This document shows positions 1 through 8,858 of a DNA stretch of 64,000 bases, piece after piece. The stretch is from Pseudoglutamicibacter cumminsii (GTDB lineage: Bacteria > Actinomycetota > Actinomycetes > Actinomycetales > Micrococcaceae), in NCBI RefSeq assembly GCF_016907775.1, contig NZ_JAFBCO010000001.1, forward strand, positions 620,001 through 684,000, written 5' to 3'. The notes under the pieces are model-generated. The model was not told the origin of the DNA and did no database searches. It worked only from the letters and a program-made list of their open reading frames with translations. The number at the start of each line of letters is the position of its first letter. The stretch's first letter is position 1. Position numbers and translations under genes: made by a program.

Positions 1-84
1 TCCAGGGCAGACAAGCTTCCAGCACAAGCCGCCAGAGGCTTCAACGGCTTTCTTCAGTTGGTGTTCTATGGTTCGTTCGTTCAT
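1..84 (-). CDS. VRR-NUC domain phage nuclease (N-terminal fragment)
   Basis: Only the first 28 codons lie inside the window; the gene runs off the left edge. The start is ATG at 82-84 preceded by an AAGGAG ribosome site. The visible peptide includes EASGGLCWKLVCPG, which resembles the opening of phage VRR-NUC proteins (small PD-(D/E)XK-type nucleases found in phage replication modules). The catalytic residues lie outside the window, so the family call rests on the N-terminus and on its place directly downstream of the primase/helicase gene on the same strand. Confidence 0.6.
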   Translation of the reverse strand, partial: MNERTIEHQLKKAVEASGGLCWKLVCPG

Positions 85-110
85 GGTCACTCCTTGAATG
101 GTTTCTCAAG

Positions 111-215
111 GGGTGCAGAGTGGTGCAGGGTATTTCCTAACCTTTTACATAGAGAAAAACACCATGTAATTTCACATGCGTAAGGTAGGAAAACGGGTTG
201 CACCGGTCTGCACCC
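111..215. repeat. 17-bp inverted repeat with four GGTGCA boxes
   Basis: Arms GGGTGCAGAGTGGTGCA (111-127) and the complement of TGCACCGGTCTGCACCC (199-215) match at 15 of 17 positions and flank 71 bp. Each arm holds two GGTGCA-type hexamers. It fills the gap between the primase/helicase stop and the VRR-NUC start. It could be an operator, a replication-initiation site or a large RNA hairpin; nothing visible decides. Confidence 0.55.
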
Positions 216-224
216 TCATAACTT

Positions 225-2486
225 TCAGCTGTTGAATTCGCTGGTCAGGGCCAGCCCGTAGACGCGGATACCGGACTTGGTTTTCTTGCGCTCGAATCCT
301 GCTTGTTCGCATGCGGCGTTGAAGTCGACCATCGGGCGCGCCCATCCTGAGGTGTTTTGCGCCCACGCCCGATACGTCTGATAGAGGTCACCAGCCCTCT
401 CCGATAATCCGTCCTCGACGTCGCACGAGTCCTCAAGGAACTGCGAGAACCAGTCGTTATCCTCCTTATATGCTTGCGAGGCTTGAACCACCTGAGGCGG
501 CGGAGTGAGCTTGTATCCCTCACTGTGAATGAGGCGCGCTCCCTCCATGATCCAGGAAAGGATTGCTCCGCCAGCGTGTTCGTAGAGGTGGTCGGCATAG
601 TTCTTCACATCCGTGTCGCCTTCGATGGTGGCGTTGAACGGGATGACGATCAGACGCCGCCAGATGCCTGCATCCATAGCTCCCACACGCGGCAAATGGT
701 TCGTGTACAAGACCAGCGTGTGGGAGGGGGTGAAGGCGAAGGGGTCCTTGAACTTTTTCTCTGCCGAGATCTGATCGGTCGAAGCAAGCTGTTTGACGTT
801 CGAGGTTGATAGGCGCATACCTTCTTCGGTTTCAGCCGCGATCAAGAGACGTTTGCCTCTGGCTTCGGCGAGTTCGGGTTTGACGTTGCGACGCACCCCG
901 ACCGTGAGCGCGTCGGCTGAGATCGTGCCCGAATACGTCCCCAACACGCGGGCGATGGTGTTCCAGAACGTGGATTTGCCGTTTCGCCCGTCCCCGTAAG
1001 CGATGACGAGCGCTTCTACGAAAACCTGCCCGATCGCCGCCAACCCCACAATGCGCTGCACATAACCAATCAACTCAGGATCTCCTTGGAAGAACACGTC
1101 GAGCGCGTCGGCCCAGATCTGTGCACCCTCATCGCTGGGGCCGACAGCGGTCTGCTTAGTCAGCAGATCGGCGGGATTGTGCTCGTGGCTACTACTGTCG
1201 CGTAGATCCCAGGTACCTGCCGGGGTGTTGAGCTGGTAGGGGTCGACGTCAAGGTCACGGACACGTACCTGCAAGATCGGCCCGGCTTCTTTCAACGTGG
1301 CCGTGATGTTGCGTGACAAACGCCTGGAGAGAACGAACTTGTGGTAGTTCTTTGCCTCATCCCACGCCCGGAACGCGGTCGCTTGCACAGGCGTGAGCTT
1401 GGCGATGCCGCGTGCTTTCGACGAGGCGGAGGCCATCACGAGATCTGCACCGGTTGCCGTCATGGTCTCCCACGTGGACGCGATCAAGCGGTCGGCTTCC
1501 TCGAGCTGGCGGGAGGTCAATTCCTGAACGACGCCTTGTGCAGATAAGTCGTTCTCATCCCACACGCCATGGTCGTAGACAAGCCACTTGGTAGCCAGTG
1601 AGTAGCGGATCTTGTTCGCGTATTCGCCAGCTAATGTGTCTGCCTGACCGACATCGGAAAAATCATCCGGACGCAAACCCGCCAACGCCTCATACGCCTC
1701 TGGCGGCAGATAGCCTGGATCAGCAGCGACCTTCGAAGCGAACCTGCACGCGCTATTCCAAATCGTCTGTAATTCTCCCTCGTTGAGCGGTGGTTCGCAA
1801 AGGTTGGCTTTGCGATTGAAGAGGTCTCGTGCTTGGTCGGTATCGCCGTAGCGGATGAGGACCCTGCCTGCGAAGCGCGACAACGTAGCGTTGCGCGAGC
1901 CTTCACCAATCACAAGAGTGGAAGCATCAAATGCGGCGAACACGTCCTGCTCATCAGCGTTATCGAGCCACGCATCGAGCAACTGGTCGCCCTCACGCAC
2001 CGTAACTTGTGGGTTAGAGGTGCCGTAGATGAAGCGTCCTGCGTCAAGAGCGTTGCGATCGAAGAAAGCAAACCGCGACGCGAGGCGGTGTTTCAATCCT
2101 GCGTATTCGTCTGCGCCTTGTACTTCTCGGATTGGGAAGTAAACGTGGAAACGCGGCCGCGCAGACAACACACCCTTCGCCTTCATGTGATTACGAGACG
2201 TGGCGGCCATGAACTCCACGCCCGCCATCACCTCGCCAAGCTTCTCAGGCGTGACCCACTCGGACTCGGTGTCGGTGTGATCGTTGTCGATATCCATCAC
2301 CACGCAGTCCGAGGCTATGAAGGCTGCAGTTGAGCGGCGATCATTCGCATAGGTTGCGGCTACGTGATCGAAGCCCGCGACTGCAGACAGGGATGCCACG
2401 TCGGCGATGGTTTGCTGGTTCGGGTAGTGGTTGTTGTTCTGCACGCCGCTCACATTCGCGGCATAGAGGGTGAAGGGCGTGGTCAT
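225..2486 (-). CDS. Phage primase / SF3 (D5-type) helicase
   Basis: This 753-residue protein probably primes and unwinds phage DNA. The N-terminal third holds a DxD-type pair (VVMDIDNDHTD, about residues 62-72), consistent with a primase-polymerase domain. The C-terminal part is a superfamily 3 helicase: Walker A YGDGRNGKST near residue 505, Walker B-like KRLLIAAETEE, and a sensor segment LVLYTNHLP. A D5 N-terminal-type linker precedes the ATPase. The start ATG overlaps the stop of the upstream gene by 4 nt (ATGA), so the two are translationally coupled. The length fits phage primase-helicase fusions. Confidence 0.88.
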   Translation of the reverse strand: MTTPFTLYAANVSGVQNNNHYPNQQTIADVASLSAVAGFDHVAATYANDRRSTAAFIASDCVVMDIDNDHTDTESEWVTPEKLGEVMAGVEFMAATSRNHMKAKGVLSARPRFHVYFPIREVQGADEYAGLKHRLASRFAFFDRNALDAGRFIYGTSNPQVTVREGDQLLDAWLDNADEQDVFAAFDASTLVIGEGSRNATLSRFAGRVLIRYGDTDQARDLFNRKANLCEPPLNEGELQTIWNSACRFASKVAADPGYLPPEAYEALAGLRPDDFSDVGQADTLAGEYANKIRYSLATKWLVYDHGVWDENDLSAQGVVQELTSRQLEEADRLIASTWETMTATGADLVMASASSKARGIAKLTPVQATAFRAWDEAKNYHKFVLSRRLSRNITATLKEAGPILQVRVRDLDVDPYQLNTPAGTWDLRDSSSHEHNPADLLTKQTAVGPSDEGAQIWADALDVFFQGDPELIGYVQRIVGLAAIGQVFVEALVIAYGDGRNGKSTFWNTIARVLGTYSGTISADALTVGVRRNVKPELAEARGKRLLIAAETEEGMRLSTSNVKQLASTDQISAEKKFKDPFAFTPSHTLVLYTNHLPRVGAMDAGIWRRLIVIPFNATIEGDTDVKNYADHLYEHAGGAILSWIMEGARLIHSEGYKLTPPPQVVQASQAYKEDNDWFSQFLEDSCDVEDGLSERAGDLYQTYRAWAQNTSGWARPMVDFNAACEQAGFERKKTKSGIRVYGLALTSEFNS

Positions 2487-2920
2487 GGCGTGACCTCCTT
2501 GAAATCAGAATCGAAAAACTTAATCGGCAACTCGAGGTCGCGCGCCCACCCGATCTCTAAGCGCATACCAAGGCTGACGCGTCCCACGTATGCCCAGAGG
2601 GCTTCGCATTTAGCGAGCAGCACCCTGTTGAAGAACATCGCCAGCTCCCGCTGATCAGGGTCTGCGTCATCCATGAACTGCGGGAACAACAGGTGTGGGG
2701 CGAATGGGATTTTGCCCGCGCTCACTGCGAAGGAGCAGAATTGGCGGGCGAGCTCAACGTTCGCTTGCACGTCGCCTGAGTAGGGCGAGCAGATATAAAT
2801 CAAGGGCCGGTAGCCGAATTGTTCGCGCTGCAGCTTTTTGAGCGCGTGGTAGCTGGTTAGGTCCAGGTAGCCTTCGGTGTTCTTCTTCGAAAACCCAATA
2901 TCGAGTGTCGTGGCGGTCAT
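2483..2920 (-). CDS. DUF4406/DUF7768-like nucleotide-binding phage protein
   Basis: The protein has 145 residues from ATG at 2918-2920; longer readings upstream only overlap the antirepressor gene. It contains PLIYICSPYSGD followed by ELARQFCSFAV and later LGMRLEIGWARDL. This is the pattern of the DUF4406/DUF7768 group, which has a Rossmann-like fold related to nucleoside 2-deoxyribosyltransferases. These proteins are common next to phage primases, but their reaction is not established. Both ends overlap neighbours by ATGA, so it is part of the replication operon. Confidence 0.7.
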   Translation of the reverse strand: MTATTLDIGFSKKNTEGYLDLTSYHALKKLQREQFGYRPLIYICSPYSGDVQANVELARQFCSFAVSAGKIPFAPHLLFPQFMDDADPDQRELAMFFNRVLLAKCEALWAYVGRVSLGMRLEIGWARDLELPIKFFDSDFKEVTP

Positions 2921-3681
2921 GCTTGCACCTGACCTTGACGCTCGATGACAGGCAGAATGCCGAGCTGGTTCTTGAGCAGGTCGTAGATGAACAGACGCCC
3001 CTTTTGCGTCCAGTACATGTGGGTGCGGGTCTGCCCCTCGCCGTATTCGTGGGTCTTGGACTGGGTGTATCCCTGCTCGGCGTACTTCGCGTACAGGAAC
3101 CACCGGTCCGACTGATGGAACTGCACGTGAGCATCACGCAGGATCCGGTTGAGTTTCTTCGCGGAAAGTCCGTAGTCCTTCGCAATCGCGGTCGTCGTCA
3201 ACAACGAATCGGACTGCAACACGAGGTCGTAGTACGAGACTTTCGGTGCCGCCTCAAGTAAGGCTTGCTCTGCTGCCAGGCGCTTGGCCCGCTCAGCACG
3301 CAGCGTGGCGATGGCATGCTCGAGGAACTCATCATCAGCGAGCAGTTCGTCGTATGCGTACATGCCGTGGCGGCGAATCGTCGGCAACACCTCATCGAAC
3401 ACCCAGGCTTCGAACTTCTGCGCTGCCGGGAGCTTTGAGGAGATGATGAGGCGGTACAGGTTGCCCTCGGTAATGAAGCGGACCTGCTGGATTCCACCAG
3501 CGGTCTCAAGGGGGTGGTAATTTGCCACCCCCTTGCAGTGTAGCTTCACCGCGTTCGTCGGATCCTGGTAGCCGAGCGCGGTGGCGACGTCCTTGCCGCA
3601 GAAAAGGATCTGGCCATCAGTGGTGATGGTGCGAATGGTGCCGAACACGTCGTTGGTGAATGTTTGAATCTGGTTTCCCAT
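2917..3681 (-). CDS. Phage antirepressor (BRO-N and ANT domains)
   Basis: The protein has 254 residues. I chose ATG at 3679-3681 because AAGGA lies 8 nt upstream. Residues 1-110 form a BRO-N domain (FGTIRTITTDGQILFCGKDVA..., then KFEAWVFDEVLPTIRRHG). After a short coiled stretch, the C-terminal half matches the phage antirepressor KilAC/ANT domain (LTTTAIAKDYGLSAKKLNRIL, ending in a KGRLFIYDLL motif). Such proteins counteract phage repressors or adjust the lysis-lysogeny choice. It is transcribed with the replication genes. Confidence 0.88.
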   Translation of the reverse strand: MGNQIQTFTNDVFGTIRTITTDGQILFCGKDVATALGYQDPTNAVKLHCKGVANYHPLETAGGIQQVRFITEGNLYRLIISSKLPAAQKFEAWVFDEVLPTIRRHGMYAYDELLADDEFLEHAIATLRAERAKRLAAEQALLEAAPKVSYYDLVLQSDSLLTTTAIAKDYGLSAKKLNRILRDAHVQFHQSDRWFLYAKYAEQGYTQSKTHEYGEGQTRTHMYWTQKGRLFIYDLLKNQLGILPVIERQGQVQA

Positions 3682-3748
3682 GGCGGGGTTCCTTCCCGAG
3701 ACCCCGTCGAGAAAAAATCGTGCCGGTCGACACAAGGAGTTAAGGGCC

Positions 3749-3784
3749 TCACCCCACTGCCGACGAGCCCGAAAGTGTTAAATC
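3749..3784. repeat. Bipartite repeat, copy A
   Basis: A 16-bp block TCACCCCACTGCCGAC, 8 variable bases, then AAGTGTTAAATC. The second copy is at 9544-9579. This copy is intergenic, upstream of the antirepressor. Confidence 0.6.
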
Positions 3785-4072
3785 ACGGGTACTCAATCGC
3801 TTCTCGTTCTGGCACGATTGGTGTTGAAGCCCCGGTGGAGCGCTATCTGTTAGAGCAATCTGGCAGGTATTCTCGCCGGGGCATAGATAAATTTCTCGAG
3901 TGCTCTGTGTGGAAGAACCATCATTCTCTTGCTACAGCGGTGCCGACACGGTGGTCTTTTAGACAACATGACCGGTTCCGCTGCCCGCCTCGGTGGGAGC
4001 GCAGGGTCGGTTCTCGTTTCTTAGCGGTCTTGGATAAGCTTTCTTCTCTGATGGTGATACTTCGCCGAGTTC

Positions 4073-4102
4073 TTGATTCTGTCGCTGTTTTCGCGGTATA
4101 GT
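4073..4102 (+). promoter_or_regulatory. Sigma-70-type promoter for the Abi_2 gene
   Basis: TTGATT at 4073-4078 and TATAGT at 4097-4102 are separated by 18 bp. They lie 60 bp upstream of the Abi_2 start and point the same way. This gives the gene expression independent of the surrounding minus-strand phage operon. Confidence 0.55.
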
Positions 4103-4162
4103 GATTACCACTAGTACCGGCTCGCTTGTATCGGTTTCCGAGACAGGTCAGAGCCGGTCTTC

Positions 4163-5107
4163 ATGTTTTTGGAAGCAGGTGGGCTGGTGGTCGATAAACC
4201 GTGGGCCAGTATCGATGAGCAGATTAATATTCTCACTCGTCGTGGCCTATTGGATGCCGGTGATTACCGCCGCGAGTTATCTACTGTCGGCTATTACCGG
4301 CTTTCGGGATACTCCTACCCGTTGCGTCAGATCGCTCCATCTGATTCGCCGCAACGGCGTTTGGACCATTTCGTTCTCGGTGCACGTATGGGGCATGTGG
4401 TAGAGCTGTACGAGTTTGATGAGCGGCTACGCTTGGCTGTGTGGCAGGCGCTATGCAAGCTGGAGGTGTGCCTGCGAGTTGACGTGGGGCACGTGCTGGG
4501 TGAGATCGATCCGTTCATTCACCTCGACCTCGAACGGATTTGGCCATCGGGGGCGATGAATCACAGAGCAGCATTCTTTACGCAGAAGCTCACCCAAACA
4601 CAGTCGCGCTCTACAGAAGATTTCGTCAAGCATTACAACCAGACCCACGACGGTCGTTTGCCGGTGTGGGTGGTTACCGAGATTCTTGAGTTCGGACAAC
4701 TCGTGACCCTGTTTTCGTTGGCTCCCTTCGAACAGCGTCGTCGCATTGCTGACAAGTACTTGGCACGTGCCGACGAGTTGGAATCGTGGATGCGCACTGC
4801 GAATTACATTCGTAACATATGCGCTCACCACGCCAGACTATGGAATAGGCAACTCGTTATCCGTCCACTGGTCAAACACCGCCGCAACGACCAAACGCTA
4901 TCGGCCGTGACACATTCTTCAGGACGTATGTACACCGCGCTGGTGATCACCGCATTCCTCTTGCGACGAGGAAATTTCACCGCTGAAATACAGGCCATCA
5001 GCGACGTCCTAGACAGTTTCCCCACCGAAATTCCTGGCGTCGATCTAACGCACATAGGTGCCAGCCCCAGCTGGAAACAAGATCCCATCTGGACAATCAA
5101 CAGCTAA
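4163..5107 (+). CDS. Abi_2-family abortive infection protein (HEPN-like)
   Basis: This 314-residue protein belongs to the AbiD/AbiF (Abi_2) family. It carries the family's opening ASIDEQINILTRRGL, the GYYRLSGYSYPLR segment and the late motif RNICAHHARLWNR. That motif contains the R-x4-H pattern of HEPN-type RNases. Family members cause phage exclusion, and RNA cleavage is inferred from the fold. It is the only plus-strand gene inside a minus-strand phage replication cluster, and its stop overlaps the stop of the polymerase gene. It therefore looks like a separately expressed cargo gene. Start: ATG at 4163; no strong ribosome site is visible. Confidence 0.85.
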   Translation: MFLEAGGLVVDKPWASIDEQINILTRRGLLDAGDYRRELSTVGYYRLSGYSYPLRQIAPSDSPQRRLDHFVLGARMGHVVELYEFDERLRLAVWQALCKLEVCLRVDVGHVLGEIDPFIHLDLERIWPSGAMNHRAAFFTQKLTQTQSRSTEDFVKHYNQTHDGRLPVWVVTEILEFGQLVTLFSLAPFEQRRRIADKYLARADELESWMRTANYIRNICAHHARLWNRQLVIRPLVKHRRNDQTLSAVTHSSGRMYTALVITAFLLRRGNFTAEIQAISDVLDSFPTEIPGVDLTHIGASPSWKQDPIWTINS

Positions 5108-7071
5108 TCCTTACGGTAATAGGCGCACTCATACCCATCCGCGTCCAACGGCAAACCTTCGGCCCAGGCTGGGAGCGTCGACATAAGAGCACATGCATCA
5201 GTCACGGTGAAGCCGGAATTTTCGGGTTCGTCGATGACGATTTCGTCGTGAACATGCATCACAATCTGGTGCCCCGCCTTGGCGACTGCGTGCATGCCAG
5301 TGACGAGAAGGTCGCGAGCGATCGCCTGGACGATGTTCTCGACGAGTTTTCCACCGTAGGTTTCTAACTGTCCCCAGCGTCTGGCTGTGGTGGTTCCGGT
5401 GTAGGTGACGCTGGTGCCGCCCCAACGGTTCTCACCCAGACGCGGCTGCACATAGGCAAGCCGTCTACCAGAGGGCAGTTCGATGAAGAAAATCCCAGAC
5501 TCAACGCTAAAGCGCAGGTTGCGTAGCCGGATCGGCTGGCGCGACGAGATCGCAGCGATGGCTGCTTCTTCGACGTCCGCCCAGAGCCCAACGATGTGCG
5601 GGTTAGCTTGCCGCCATGCGTCCACGATCGGTTTGAGTTCGTGCTCAGCGAGTCCCATATTGAGGGCTCCCATAGCTTTGAGAGCACCGACCGAGCCGCC
5701 ATAACCACAGGCGAGCACCGCAATCTTCCCCTTCTGACGAAGCTCACCATTAACGCCGTGCTTTTCGACTGGGACGCCGAACATGCGCGACGCGGTCTCG
5801 CAGTAGAGGTCTTTCCCCTCACGAAACGCTTCAAGAGTCGAGGTTTCTCCTGCGAGCCATGCGATAACGCGCGCCTCGATTGCAGAAAAGTCCGCGACAA
5901 TAAACCTGTGGCCGGTACTAGGGATGAAGGCGGTCCGGATGAGTTGGCTGAGCGTGTCGGGCACGGACTCGTAGAGCAGCTCAAGTGCGTCCAGGTTGCC
6001 CGTTCTGACGAGCGTGCGCGCTTGGTCGAGATCAGGCAGGTAATTCCTTGGCAGGTTTTGGACTTGGACGAGGCGTCCGGCGAAGCGCCCGGTACGTCCT
6101 GCTCCGTAGAACTGGATGAGCCCACGAGCCCGGCCGTCACTGCCTGCGACGTTTTGCATCGCCTGGTATTTCTTCACCGAAGATTTAGCCAGATCGCCGC
6201 GAAGTTCGAGGACTTCCTTCACCGCGCCAGTCGCGGTATCGAGGGCGGCATCGACCTCGGCTTTCGCTAGCGATTCGAGTTCGCAACCTCTGGTGGCAAG
6301 CCATTGTTTGAGCTGGATCGGCGAGTTAGGATTGTCCAACCCCGTGAGCTTCTGCGCCCGAGCAAGCGACGCGTTGCGGTGGTGCTCGTCCACGGCAACG
6401 GCATTATCGACGAGCGTGTGGTCGAGAAGAATCCCGGCATCATTAATGCGTTGGTCAAGAGCGTAGGTGTCCCATTCGGCCTCGGGCATCGGAAAACAAG
6501 CCAGTCTGTCGTGGATGGCGAGCTCGACTTCGACGTCACGCCGGTTGTAGTCGATGAACCGTGCCCACCCGGTTGGGTCAGCTGATGGTGGATTCCTGTG
6601 TTTGCCGCCGTTCAGAACTGAGGGTGTGGCGGGTGTGCAGAACTGCTTGATCAGCTTCTTGCCTACTGTGTCTTTTTGGACGTCGAGTTTGAGGACGGTG
6701 GCTACTGCGTCGAGGCTCATCGGCAGACCGAGATAAGCCGACCAGATCATGGTGCAGCGCCACTGCCTTGGGCCAAGAAACCCATCAGCGAGAAGCTCTG
6801 GATGATGCGCTCGTAGCCAAGCGGACAGGCAGACTCGTTCGAAGGCGGCGTTATGCGCCCACTTCACGACGGATGGATCAACTAAAGCCGCCAGCACCTC
6901 GTCGGGCATTGATTGTCCGTTGGCGAGATCCACCATTTCGACTGGACCGCCGTCAATCGAATAGCCGAACAGGAGCAGCTCGAAGTCTGGGTGCTCGGCA
7001 TACGGGTAAAGACCCGTCTTAGCGAGCTGGACGGGACTGAAAGATTCAATATCGCAGAAGAGTGTTCGCAT
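5104..7071 (-). CDS. Phage-type family A DNA polymerase
   Basis: The protein has 655 residues from ATG at 7069-7071, with AAGGA 8 nt upstream. The N-terminus carries a DEDD-type 3'-5' exonuclease signature (LFCDIESFSP). The polymerase domain shows motif A DFSAIEARVIAWLAGE, motif B RQKGKIAVLACGYGG and motif C HVHDEIVIDEP. There is no N-terminal 5' nuclease domain, as is usual for phage enzymes of this size. It replicates element DNA together with the neighbouring DUF2815 and DUF2800 proteins, a common trio in Gram-positive phages. Confidence 0.93.
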   Translation of the reverse strand: MRTLFCDIESFSPVQLAKTGLYPYAEHPDFELLLFGYSIDGGPVEMVDLANGQSMPDEVLAALVDPSVVKWAHNAAFERVCLSAWLRAHHPELLADGFLGPRQWRCTMIWSAYLGLPMSLDAVATVLKLDVQKDTVGKKLIKQFCTPATPSVLNGGKHRNPPSADPTGWARFIDYNRRDVEVELAIHDRLACFPMPEAEWDTYALDQRINDAGILLDHTLVDNAVAVDEHHRNASLARAQKLTGLDNPNSPIQLKQWLATRGCELESLAKAEVDAALDTATGAVKEVLELRGDLAKSSVKKYQAMQNVAGSDGRARGLIQFYGAGRTGRFAGRLVQVQNLPRNYLPDLDQARTLVRTGNLDALELLYESVPDTLSQLIRTAFIPSTGHRFIVADFSAIEARVIAWLAGETSTLEAFREGKDLYCETASRMFGVPVEKHGVNGELRQKGKIAVLACGYGGSVGALKAMGALNMGLAEHELKPIVDAWRQANPHIVGLWADVEEAAIAAISSRQPIRLRNLRFSVESGIFFIELPSGRRLAYVQPRLGENRWGGTSVTYTGTTTARRWGQLETYGGKLVENIVQAIARDLLVTGMHAVAKAGHQIVMHVHDEIVIDEPENSGFTVTDACALMSTLPAWAEGLPLDADGYECAYYRKD

Positions 7072-7148
7072 GACGAGGTTCCTTTCACATAGAGGAAAAG
7101 TGGAGGGAACCAACAAGATGTGCTGATTCCCTCCACGTGTGGGGATGG

Positions 7149-7700
7149 TTAGTTCAGGAAATCGTCATCAGCGGCGAAGACACCGAAGTCGGTCTCAGCG
7201 GAAACTCGTCCACCGCCAAGGCTCTCGCCGTCACGGGTCTTTTGGATATTGCCCAGTGCGCAGGCGATGCCTCGGTTGCCGTTTGTGTTGAACGCATAGA
7301 AGGACAGGGATACGCGTGCGTAGCAGCCCGAGTACACTTCGGCGCGGTCGAGGATCGGGGCGACGCTCTGATCGACGATCTGCGGAGCGGTCAGGGAGTT
7401 GGCGTTGAGGAAGTAGGCACCCTTGTAGGCTTCGTCGTCACGCTCAATATCTCCATCGCGCAGCGGGAGCTTGAGGGCGGCCTTGTTGGGGCGCTTGCCA
7501 CCAAACTTCCCGATACCTGCTTCGATGGCTACATCCACGGCCTTCTCGATCGCCGCAATCGTGGCAGTATCGGACTTCGGGATAATTAGGGAGACGGAGT
7601 ACTTCGGTTTGCCTCCCTGGATGGAGTTCGGCTCCCACACGTGTGCGTAGGACAGCCGGACTTCGCCGGTCACAATACGAGTTGTGTTAGTCGTTGACAT
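7149..7700 (-). CDS. DUF2815 phage protein (possible ssDNA-binding)
   Basis: The protein has 183 residues and matches DUF2815: GEVRLSYAHVWEPNSIQGGKPKYSVSL is read near the start (quoted in parts: GEVRLSYAHVWEP, GKPKYSVSLIIPKSD), with NANSLTAPQIVD and VYSGCYARVSLSFYAF later. The C-terminus is acidic (FAADDDFLN), as in many single-stranded DNA-binding proteins. A role coating DNA next to the polymerase is inferred from position and this tail, not proven. Start: ATG at 7698-7700; a second in-frame ATG lies 6 nt upstream. Confidence 0.8.
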   Translation of the reverse strand: MSTTNTTRIVTGEVRLSYAHVWEPNSIQGGKPKYSVSLIIPKSDTATIAAIEKAVDVAIEAGIGKFGGKRPNKAALKLPLRDGDIERDDEAYKGAYFLNANSLTAPQIVDQSVAPILDRAEVYSGCYARVSLSFYAFNTNGNRGIACALGNIQKTRDGESLGGGRVSAETDFGVFAADDDFLN

Positions 7701-7721
7701 AATCATTCTTCTTTCTACTAG

Positions 7722-8858
7722 TTACTTGTTTGGTTGAAAATCGGTGGCAGCACTCACCAGGTCAAGCGCTGGCCGCTTATCGGATGCAGGAACCAACGTG
7801 GGTTTTCCTGCAGGCTTGGTCACGAGGTCGCTGAGGATCTCGTTGAAGGCGGGTTTACCCATGAGGCGTTCCATCGCTGTGAGGGTGATGAGCTTGCGGT
7901 CATAGATGTCCCTATAGCCAGCCGCCTCAGCCGCTGCAGCGACATCGGTTTCGGAGGTGTATTTGCGTATCGACCGTCCGGCTACGAGCTTGAACCCCTC
8001 AAAGACCACGCCCTGGTTGACGGCCTTGGAAAGGGCGTAGGCTTCCACGTCCGACGCCCAGGTTTTGAGCTGTGGAATCCGGGCCAGCACGTCGGCAATC
8101 TCGCTGTCGGACAGTTCTGCTGGTGGGACGAACTCGTGCTTTGCAAGGGCGAGGTTGGCTTCCGCTCGCGCCCGACACGTGGGTGCAATCTTGCAGAACT
8201 GACACCACGAGCCCGGACAAAACTCGCCCTCGCCAGCCGCTGCCAGCTCAGCCTTCGGCTTCACCTCTGCCTCAGCCCACGCTTCGAGGTCGGCAACAGA
8301 GATTTCCCAGGTGTCGACGTTGCCCCGGCGCGGTTGGTAGATCGTCACCGCTACGCGCTCGATGTCGTACAGGTCGCCGAAAGTGTGAAGGGCTCCGAGA
8401 GCGTAGAGCATCAACTGGGGATTACGCTCAGCCTCAACCAACACACCTTGCCCGTATTTGAGATCAATGATCTGCAAGGTGGGTTCGGCGATGATCACGC
8501 AATCCCCGGTGCCAAAACCTCCCGGAACCACATGGCTGAAATCTAGGCGTTGCTCGATCAGCACCTGCGGATCACCACAGGATTCTTGGGCGATGGAGAT
8601 GCGTTCTTGGACGAACGCCACATAGTCGTCCGTGAGGATTTCCATCTCGTCATCAACCCAAGTTGAGACTGGCCGCTTCGAGCGCTGCTTCAAAGCGCGA
8701 CGGAGCTTGTGCTCAGCCAGTGCATGGGCGGCGGTGCCTTGCTCGGCAGCCGCAGACGTGGATTCTGGCTCATCGGATTCGAGGCACGCTGAGGGTGTGC
8801 AGTTGAGCCACCTGTAAGCACCAGAAGCTGAGAGGAGTGCGTGATCAGACGGTGCCAT
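7722..8858 (-). CDS. DUF2800 protein, RecB/Cas4-like PD-(D/E)XK nuclease
   Basis: The protein has 378 residues from ATG at 8856-8858. It shows HALLSASGAYRWLNCTPSA at the N-terminus, IIDLKYGQG (the D..ExK-type catalytic strand, here DLK) near residue 155, and a C-terminal cysteine set CQFCKIAPTC typical of Fe-S-containing RecB-like nucleases. The family is widespread in phage replication modules and is presumed to process DNA ends. The start lies 14 nt inside the end of the upstream gene, which implies coupled translation. Confidence 0.82.
   Translation of the reverse strand: MAPSDHALLSASGAYRWLNCTPSACLESDEPESTSAAAEQGTAAHALAEHKLRRALKQRSKRPVSTWVDDEMEILTDDYVAFVQERISIAQESCGDPQVLIEQRLDFSHVVPGGFGTGDCVIIAEPTLQIIDLKYGQGVLVEAERNPQLMLYALGALHTFGDLYDIERVAVTIYQPRRGNVDTWEISVADLEAWAEAEVKPKAELAAAGEGEFCPGSWCQFCKIAPTCRARAEANLALAKHEFVPPAELSDSEIADVLARIPQLKTWASDVEAYALSKAVNQGVVFEGFKLVAGRSIRKYTSETDVAAAAEAAGYRDIYDRKLITLTAMERLMGKPAFNEILSDLVTKPAGKPTLVPASDKRPALDLVSAATDFQPNK

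Larger units (their letters stand above)
3682..4162. other. Gene-free spacer between antirepressor and Abi_2 gene
   Basis: I see no supportable gene in this 480-bp stretch. An open plus-strand frame across 3664-4101 has no ribosome site or recognisable domain. The interval holds one copy of a bipartite repeat (3749-3784) and a promoter near 4073-4102. Minus-strand signals for the antirepressor probably lie in its left part. Confidence 0.5.

Noticed and set aside
3664-4101. 145-codon plus-strand frame upstream of the Abi_2 gene
   Set aside because: It starts inside the antirepressor gene, has no ribosome site and no recognisable domain.
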